A stretch of DNA of 8,460 nt from positions 1 through 8,460 of the forward strand of contig JADLDX010000204.1 of NCBI GenBank assembly GCA_020846515.1, read 5' to 3'. The translations under genes and the position numbers were made by a program. Position 1 is the stretch's first letter; each line of letters begins with the position of its first letter. The notes beneath the pieces were generated by a model. It was given only the letters and a program-made list of their open reading frames with translations, did not search any database and had not been told where the DNA came from. Source of the stretch: Pirellulaceae bacterium (lineage in GTDB: Bacteria > Planctomycetota > Planctomycetia > Pirellulales > Pirellulaceae). Of this stretch, positions 4,277-8,460 are shown piece by piece.

Positions 4277-6039
4277 TGGCACAGCGACCGAAGTCTGCCA
4301 GCACTTTTAAAGAGTTGCCGAAATATCGCGCCCCCAGTCTAGACCGACACTCGCTCATCGAGCCATCTCTGGCAGACGCGTTGCGGCGACGCGTCGGCTT
4401 CCATAGCCAGCCTGACTCGAAATTGAGCCAACAGTCGGCGATGCATTCGGCTGCGCTTCGCGGAGTCTCGTTGACGGGCTGGCCGCTGGAGCGATTGCGC
4501 TCGGTAGCCCGACGCGAAGCCATCGCGGCCGCGATCAAGTATACGGAAAGCTACCGCGATTTATGGTTCGACAAGAGTGACTACGTCGCGCGGTCCAACG
4601 ATACGCCTTGGGTGGTAGCTGGACATCAACCCGAACTATTTCACCCAGGTGTCTGGTTCAAGAATTTTTTGCTTAGCCAGGCGAGTCAGCAGGCCGCAGC
4701 GATACCATTGAATCTGGTGATCGACAACGATTTGTGTCGCGCACCGGCCATTCGTGTGTTGAGTCGTGAAGCAGCCGGCAGCGATGAAGCCGCAAATATC
4801 CACGATGCGGGACGCGATAGCCTGGTTCAGCCGTTGTTTCGCACCGAAAGTGTCCCGTTTGACGCCCCTGCGCCGCCGGTAGCTTGGGAGTGTCGTTCGG
4901 TTCTGGACCTGGCATGTTTCGAATCATTTCCGCAGCGCGTGCGGGCTGCGTTGGCGGCGGATGTTCGGACGCCGCTGGTTGATCGATTGTGGCAACATGC
5001 CTTGCCCGCAGCCCGTCGGACCGGACGTCTTGGATTGGCCCTAGCGCAGGCCCGCCATTGTTTGGAAGGCGAACTGGGACTGCAGACTCTCGAGTTGCCG
5101 CTGGGGCAATTATGTCATCAGACCAGCTTCGCCCGATTTTCATTGGCCATACTCAGCGATCTAGCGCGTTTTCAGCAGATCTACAACGCCCAACGCACCG
5201 CCTATCGTCAGGCTAACGGTATCCGCAGCCAGACGCATCCAGTGCCAGCGCTGGTGGCACGCAACGGCTGGTTGGAAGCCCCATGGTGGATCTATCGGGA
5301 AGCGGCGCCTACCCGCCGACACATGTTTGCCAAACTCGATGGCGATCAGTTGCTGCTCAGCGATCAAGCCGGCTGGCAAGCGACGATCGAAGGGCCGTTG
5401 GATAGCGATGATGCCGTGGCCGATTGGCAGCAGTTGGCCATCGATGGTGTATTGATTCGTCCGCGTGCACTGATCACGACCATGTTTGTCCGGATGATCA
5501 TTAGCGATCTGTTTATGCATGGTATTGGTGGCGGCAAATATGACCAGTTGACCGATGCGATTATTGGTGACTACTTCCATATGCCGCCGCCTGAGATGAT
5601 CGTAGCCACCGCTACCCTCCATCTGCCGCTGGACAATCGCGCTCTGGGATCGTTGGCTGAAAACGAGCGGGCCGCGCAACGCGAGCAGGCCGGCGCCTGG
5701 CGACTGCGTTACCATCCTGAAACACAACTCGACCGACCTGACGACGAGATGGCGCAGTTGCTGCGCACGAAGCAGGAACTGCTGCAATCGATCCCACCAC
5801 GCGGTGAAAAGTGGGAGTGGCATCGTCAGATCACTCGCGTAAATGAACGCCTGGCCGAGCTAAATGCTGCGGCCTTTCAGCAAAGCCAGCTACGCTTGCA
5901 GGAGTTGGCCGCACAACAACGGCAATTGAAGCTAGCTCTCTCGCGCGAGTTCAGTTTCTGCTTGTTTGAATTGCCTTACGTCGCTGATGAACTGACCCGT
6001 TTGGCAGCGGCTGATTTTGAACATCGTTCAGCCAAGTGA
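4276..6039 (+). CDS. Remote BshC-like protein (putative amino-acid/cysteine ligase fold), function unknown
   Basis: A 587-residue protein. Segments line up in order with BshC, the putative cysteine-adding enzyme of bacillithiol synthesis: WVVAGHQPELFHPGVWFK (112-129) with BshC's VVGGQQAGLLTGP region; IPLNLVIDND (143-152) with its PIFWVAGEDHD strand; LIRPRALITTMFVRMIISD (393-411), then HGIGGGKYDQLTD (415-427) and HMPPPEMIVATATLHL (435-450), with the RPLMQEFLIP, GPGEINYWGEL and MPPVMPRLNITIL stretches. A long helical, probably coiled-coil C-terminus (about 490-560) also fits. The alignment is from memory and by eye, so homology is probable and function open. The frame is open further upstream to 4192, inside the glycosyltransferase, but ATG 4276 is preferred because it overlaps the preceding TGA (TGATG); ATG 4267 is also possible. 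The last 89 bases overlap the convergent gene. No bacillithiol glycosyltransferase (GT4-type BshA) or deacetylase (BshB) is present here, so a different product is likely. Confidence 0.7.
   Translation: MAQRPKSASTFKELPKYRAPSLDRHSLIEPSLADALRRRVGFHSQPDSKLSQQSAMHSAALRGVSLTGWPLERLRSVARREAIAAAIKYTESYRDLWFDKSDYVARSNDTPWVVAGHQPELFHPGVWFKNFLLSQASQQAAAIPLNLVIDNDLCRAPAIRVLSREAAGSDEAANIHDAGRDSLVQPLFRTESVPFDAPAPPVAWECRSVLDLACFESFPQRVRAALAADVRTPLVDRLWQHALPAARRTGRLGLALAQARHCLEGELGLQTLELPLGQLCHQTSFARFSLAILSDLARFQQIYNAQRTAYRQANGIRSQTHPVPALVARNGWLEAPWWIYREAAPTRRHMFAKLDGDQLLLSDQAGWQATIEGPLDSDDAVADWQQLAIDGVLIRPRALITTMFVRMIISDLFMHGIGGGKYDQLTDAIIGDYFHMPPPEMIVATATLHLPLDNRALGSLAENERAAQREQAGAWRLRYHPETQLDRPDDEMAQLLRTKQELLQSIPPRGEKWEWHRQITRVNERLAELNAAAFQQSQLRLQELAAQQRQLKLALSREFSFCLFELPYVADELTRLAAADFEHRSAK
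5951..6039. other. 89-bp tail-to-tail overlap of two genes
   Basis: The plus-strand BshC-like gene ends at 6039 and the minus-strand unknown gene ends at 5951, so 89 bases code on both strands. No intrinsic terminator hairpin with a T tract is visible on either side. The transcripts would be mutually antisense at their 3' ends. Confidence 0.75.
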
Positions 6040-7624
6040 CTGGCCAAGGACTGTACTGTGCTACGGCTATCGCTTCACTGGCTGACGGTACAAACAGCAG
6101 CACTTGGCCGGCAGGTAGTTCATCTAAACTCAGATCGCCCAACCAGCGCCATTCGCATTCATGGATCCAATGTGCCCGATCTGTCTTGGCTGTTCTTCGA
6201 TTGGCCGGCTGATAAAAGGCACGTCGATCTGCCTCCAGACGCTCGTACAATTTGTCATCCCCGTATAGGACTGGCCGGGCACCGAGTTGTGACAGCGCTT
6301 CGAGGCGAATCAACAGGCCATAAGGTTCCCAGTCCCAACGACCAAGATGAGATTGGAATGTCCGGCGGGCCATTAAGGTTTGAACTGGCAACTCAGAAAA
6401 ACTGACCGCTGGCACGCCTGCGCGGAAGAAACGCGCGCTGCTGCGCAGTCGCCGCGTGCGAATAATTTTGAGCAAAGTATGCAGCGGTGTATCTTGGAAG
6501 ATCTCCGCGTGCCAAAACTGATCAAGCAATGTTTCATGAGTGGCCTGTCGTGCTGCAGTGCCCGAGTTGCCACGCACGCAATGCACGAGTTGCTTCGGGT
6601 TTGAGGGCCACATCCGATAGGGCGCTGTCAGTTGGACTAGTGGAGTATTGCCTCGCCTTTGGCAAGCGAACTCACGCTCCAGTCCAAGGACTTGACTGTT
6701 CGAATCGACATACCAACCGACCGCGCCTTGGTCTAGCCAATGGATATTCCTTTTGGCTTGATGAGCGGACATGGCTACCATCACGGTCCCAGCGGCAAAG
6801 GTCGAATCTCGCATGCGCTGCAGGATCAAGTTTTCCAAATTTCCGTTGGCTCTTATCGAGATGGCTATCACGCGATGCGCCCAGCACACGGCCAGGCGGT
6901 CTTGCAGCGGCAGTTCTTCGAACTGGTCTTCGGCCGGTGCGAATGCCGGCGACAAGCTTGCCACATCTCGCAGCGCAAGGGGTTGGGCCATCACCCGCTG
7001 CAGTTGATCGGCCAACCACGTGCCCACCTGATTCATAGCTGGTCCGGCTCGGCGCTCCGATACTTTTACATCTACCCGCAGGTGCGGCGACGGCAACCAT
7101 GGCAGCACAGCACTCAGCCAAGGCGCTGTCGTGGTCTCCGGCAGCAGCAAACAGGTTTGTCGATGGCGCCCAATGCTTTGCAAGGCTGACGCGAGCCACT
7201 GAGGCCAACACGCCCACGATCTATCGCTCTTGCGTATGCGGGAGCTAACGATGCTGGCCCATGTGTCAGCCTGCGCATAATGTTGGTGGTGCAGCAGGAT
7301 CCACCGCGCGCCGAGCCAAGTCTCTTGAAGATCTTGGGGAAGGTGAGGCAGACACCGTCGCAAAGTCAATCCGGCCAAGCGCGCAGCTTGGACAGCTGCT
7401 CTCAGATCGCTAAATGGCTGGATGTTGGCAAGCTGCAGCAGGCACTCGTGCAACTGAACCAGCCCACAGTCGTGCGGATCGCTGATTTCAGCCAGCATTT
7501 GAGCAAGGTAAGGGGACCCGGCTGCGGAGAAATTAGATGCAGAGTTAGATGCAGTGCTAGAGTGCGAGTGCGAAGTAGAATTGGAAGCAGAGGATGAACC
7601 TGTGATACATTTCTCATTTGACAT
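5951..7624 (-). CDS. Unrecognised two-part protein with Ser/Asn-rich N-terminus
   Basis: A 557-residue protein if it starts at ATG 7624, where AGGTGG lies just upstream (AGG core 6 bases from the ATG); the frame stays open to an ATG at 7714, which has an Arg/Gly-rich leader and no clear site. Residues 10-36 are low-complexity Ser/Asn/Ala/His. The middle (about 135-305) has alternating strands and helices (TCLLLPETTTAPWL, RVIAISIRANGNLENLIL, GTVMVAMSAH, QGAVGWYV) suggesting a Rossmann-like domain. The C-terminal part (about 375-530) has FFRAGVPAVSFSELP (399-413), YGLLIRLEAL, ARPVLYGDD and HECEWRWLGDL (488-498), then VLLFVPS. The VSFSELP plus EWR pattern resembles uncharacterised domains I cannot name with confidence. 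No signal peptide or membrane helix is seen. Its last 29 codons overlap the convergent BshC-like gene. A 557-codon open frame and conserved-looking motifs support a real gene; function is unknown. Confidence 0.8.
   Translation of the reverse strand: MSNEKCITGSSSASNSTSHSHSSTASNSASNFSAAGSPYLAQMLAEISDPHDCGLVQLHECLLQLANIQPFSDLRAAVQAARLAGLTLRRCLPHLPQDLQETWLGARWILLHHQHYAQADTWASIVSSRIRKSDRSWACWPQWLASALQSIGRHRQTCLLLPETTTAPWLSAVLPWLPSPHLRVDVKVSERRAGPAMNQVGTWLADQLQRVMAQPLALRDVASLSPAFAPAEDQFEELPLQDRLAVCWAHRVIAISIRANGNLENLILQRMRDSTFAAGTVMVAMSAHQAKRNIHWLDQGAVGWYVDSNSQVLGLEREFACQRRGNTPLVQLTAPYRMWPSNPKQLVHCVRGNSGTAARQATHETLLDQFWHAEIFQDTPLHTLLKIIRTRRLRSSARFFRAGVPAVSFSELPVQTLMARRTFQSHLGRWDWEPYGLLIRLEALSQLGARPVLYGDDKLYERLEADRRAFYQPANRRTAKTDRAHWIHECEWRWLGDLSLDELPAGQVLLFVPSASEAIAVAQYSPWPVTWLNDVQNQPLPNGSVHQRRKAIQTSRN
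7533..7556. repeat. Tandem 12-bp coding repeat in the Ser/Asn-rich N-terminus
   Basis: TTAGATGCAG occurs at 7533-7542 and again at 7545-7554, a 12-base period with near-identical spacers (AG, TG). On the minus strand each unit codes for (S/T)ASN, giving TASNSASN, and a related SASN occurs earlier in the same stretch. In-frame 4-codon duplication explains the low-complexity region. Confidence 0.6.
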
Positions 7625-7627
7625 GGT

Positions 7628-7633
7628 CCACCT
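7628..7633 (-). promoter_or_regulatory. Ribosome binding site of the unknown 557-residue protein
   Basis: The minus strand reads AGGTGG followed by ACC and the ATG at 7624, so the AGG core lies 6 bases from the start. This favours ATG 7624 over the in-frame ATG at 7714. Confidence 0.5.
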
Positions 7634-7642
7634 ACTCTCAAG

Positions 7643-7682
7643 GATTACACCGCCGCTGGCCCTTATGTAACCTCGTGTAATC
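7643..7682. repeat. 8-bp inverted repeat in the leader of the unknown gene
   Basis: GATTACAC (7643-7650) pairs perfectly with GTGTAATC (7675-7682) across 24 bases. It lies 18-58 bases upstream of the chosen ATG on the minus strand, within the 153-base gap after lnt, so it may be a leader hairpin or an operator with well separated half-sites. A second short inverted repeat, CGTGGG/CCCACG (7684-7689/7700-7705), abuts it and could help end the lnt transcript, but no T tract follows. Confidence 0.4.
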
Positions 7683-7777
7683 GCGTGGGTGCCGCCTCGC
7701 CCACGTTTGATCAAAGCCCAATCGGTCCGAGCCTAACCCCGTATTCAACTTACGCGCGCCGCTGTCTATGCGGTTAC

Positions 7778-8460
7778 TTAAGGCTTGGGGTACCGCCACG
7801 CGACGATGGCTGTGAACGTCGATATCAAACAAATCAGCGCCATGCACCAGGCAGGGGCATCGCTCCAGAGTTGTGTCATGCCCCAGCGGCTGTCCAGTCG
7901 AGGCTGGGCGATGATGTAAGCCGGTTCCAGTCGTCCGGTCTGCTGGACAATGCGGCCGGAACCGGCGATCCAAGCGGACAGGCCGGTGTTGGCTGCGACC
8001 AAAAATGGGCGACGCATTTCAACTGCCGACATGACTTCACTGGCCAAATGATGGTCCAGTAACGAAGAGCCTCGAAACCAACTGTCGTTGGTAATGGTGA
8101 TCAGCACGTCTGGGTTTTGACCGGCCGCTTTTAGCGTGCGTATTTGCCGGGACAGCAAATGCGGAACCATGCTCTCAAAGCAAATACTCGGCGCCAGCAC
8201 CACGCCAGCCACCTCAAAGGCCTTCGCTGATTCACCACGATTCATCGACGAAAAGCCAAAGGCGTCTCCCAGGAACGACAGCATGGCCCCGAGTGGGATG
8301 TATTCACCAAACATGACCAAGTGCATCTTTTCGTAGCGATTGACAACTTGTCCTTGAGGGTCAATCAACAAAGCCGCGTTGTAGCGCGCCACTCGCGCAT
8401 CTTGCATGTCCATCACATCGTTGCCGACCAACATGGCAGGCATGACTAACTCAGTCGCCG
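7778..8460 (-). CDS. lnt: Apolipoprotein N-acyltransferase, C-terminal part (5' end outside window)
   Basis: 227 codons of the nitrilase-like catalytic domain and last membrane helix; the frame is open through 8460, so the N-terminal membrane helices and start lie beyond the right edge. Lnt moves an acyl chain from a phospholipid onto the N-terminal cysteine of diacylglyceryl lipoproteins, on the periplasmic face of the cytoplasmic membrane. Motifs counted from Met at 8443: RYEKMHLVMFGEYIPLG with catalytic Lys39 and Glu47, SICFES with nucleophile Cys88 and Glu90, ITNDSWF (117-123) and ANTGLSA (151-157). The first catalytic Glu of the Glu-Lys-Cys triad would lie upstream of the window. The end WCMALICLISTFTAIVAW (199-216) is the final transmembrane helix followed by a short basic tail. 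It may be transcribed into the unknown gene 153 bases downstream. Confidence 0.93.
   Translation of the reverse strand, partial: ATELVMPAMLVGNDVMDMQDARVARYNAALLIDPQGQVVNRYEKMHLVMFGEYIPLGAMLSFLGDAFGFSSMNRGESAKAFEVAGVVLAPSICFESMVPHLLSRQIRTLKAAGQNPDVLITITNDSWFRGSSLLDHHLASEVMSAVEMRRPFLVAANTGLSAWIAGSGRIVQQTGRLEPAYIIAQPRLDSRWGMTQLWSDAPAWCMALICLISTFTAIVAWRYPKP

Noticed and set aside
5161..5823. 220-residue open frame antisense to the BshC-like gene
   Set aside because: It is fully contained opposite motif-bearing coding sequence, with no start site or recognisable domain.
6688..6697. GTTCGAATC-like string resembling a tRNA T-loop
   Set aside because: It sits inside the unknown coding gene, and no acceptor, D or anticodon stems can be formed around it.
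6487..7217. Overlapping open frames on both strands (6487-7038 +, 6672-7217 -, 6740-7189 +) within the unknown gene
   Set aside because: They compete with one continuous 557-codon frame that has a ribosome binding site and domain-like composition; their Arg/Ser/Pro-rich translations look like frame shadows.
1..8460. CRISPR array, toxin-antitoxin pair or known defence operon
   Set aside because: No regularly spaced repeats, no small paired toxin/antitoxin genes and no known defence motifs were found on either strand.

Overview
The window looks like a chromosomal piece of a planctomycete, most likely order Pirellulales (Rhodopirellula/Blastopirellula-like). The reasons are a Tat-exported Gfo/Idh/MocA oxidoreductase of the type expanded in that phylum, a mammalian-type PTPMT1-like phosphatase of the sort known from Rhodopirellula baltica, moderately high GC, and long intergenic DNA. 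This is inference from protein content; there is no rRNA or other marker gene in the window.

Layout. At the left edge (1-417, +) is the C-terminal end of an unrecognised protein, joined by an ATGA overlap to a PTPMT1-like phosphatidylglycerophosphate phosphatase (414-992, +). A strong hairpin (1002-1033) separates it from the convergent Tat-dependent oxidoreductase (1097-2476, -). From about 2477 to 3508 there is roughly 1 kb without a convincing gene. It holds several inverted repeats and a textbook small non-autonomous transposable element: 100 bp, 12-bp terminal inverted repeats and a perfect 8-bp target duplication. Next come a family-2 glycosyltransferase (3509-4276, +) and a remote BshC-like protein (4276-6039, +), coupled by a TGATG stop/start overlap. 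An unrecognised protein of about 557 residues (5951-7624, -) runs the other way, and its 3' end overlaps the BshC-like gene by 89 bp. The right edge holds the C-terminal part of apolipoprotein N-acyltransferase Lnt (7778-8460, -), which continues beyond the window.

Functional reading. Several genes concern the cell envelope: cardiolipin/phosphatidylglycerol synthesis (PTPMT1-like), lipoprotein N-acylation (Lnt), prenyl-phosphate-type glycosyl transfer (GT2) and an exported sugar-type dehydrogenase. The genes are otherwise ordinary neighbours rather than one operon. The best candidates for something undescribed are the GT2 + BshC-like pair, the two-part unknown protein at 5951-7624, and the MITE-like element just upstream of the glycosyltransferase. 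All family calls come from reading motifs by eye; no database search was done.
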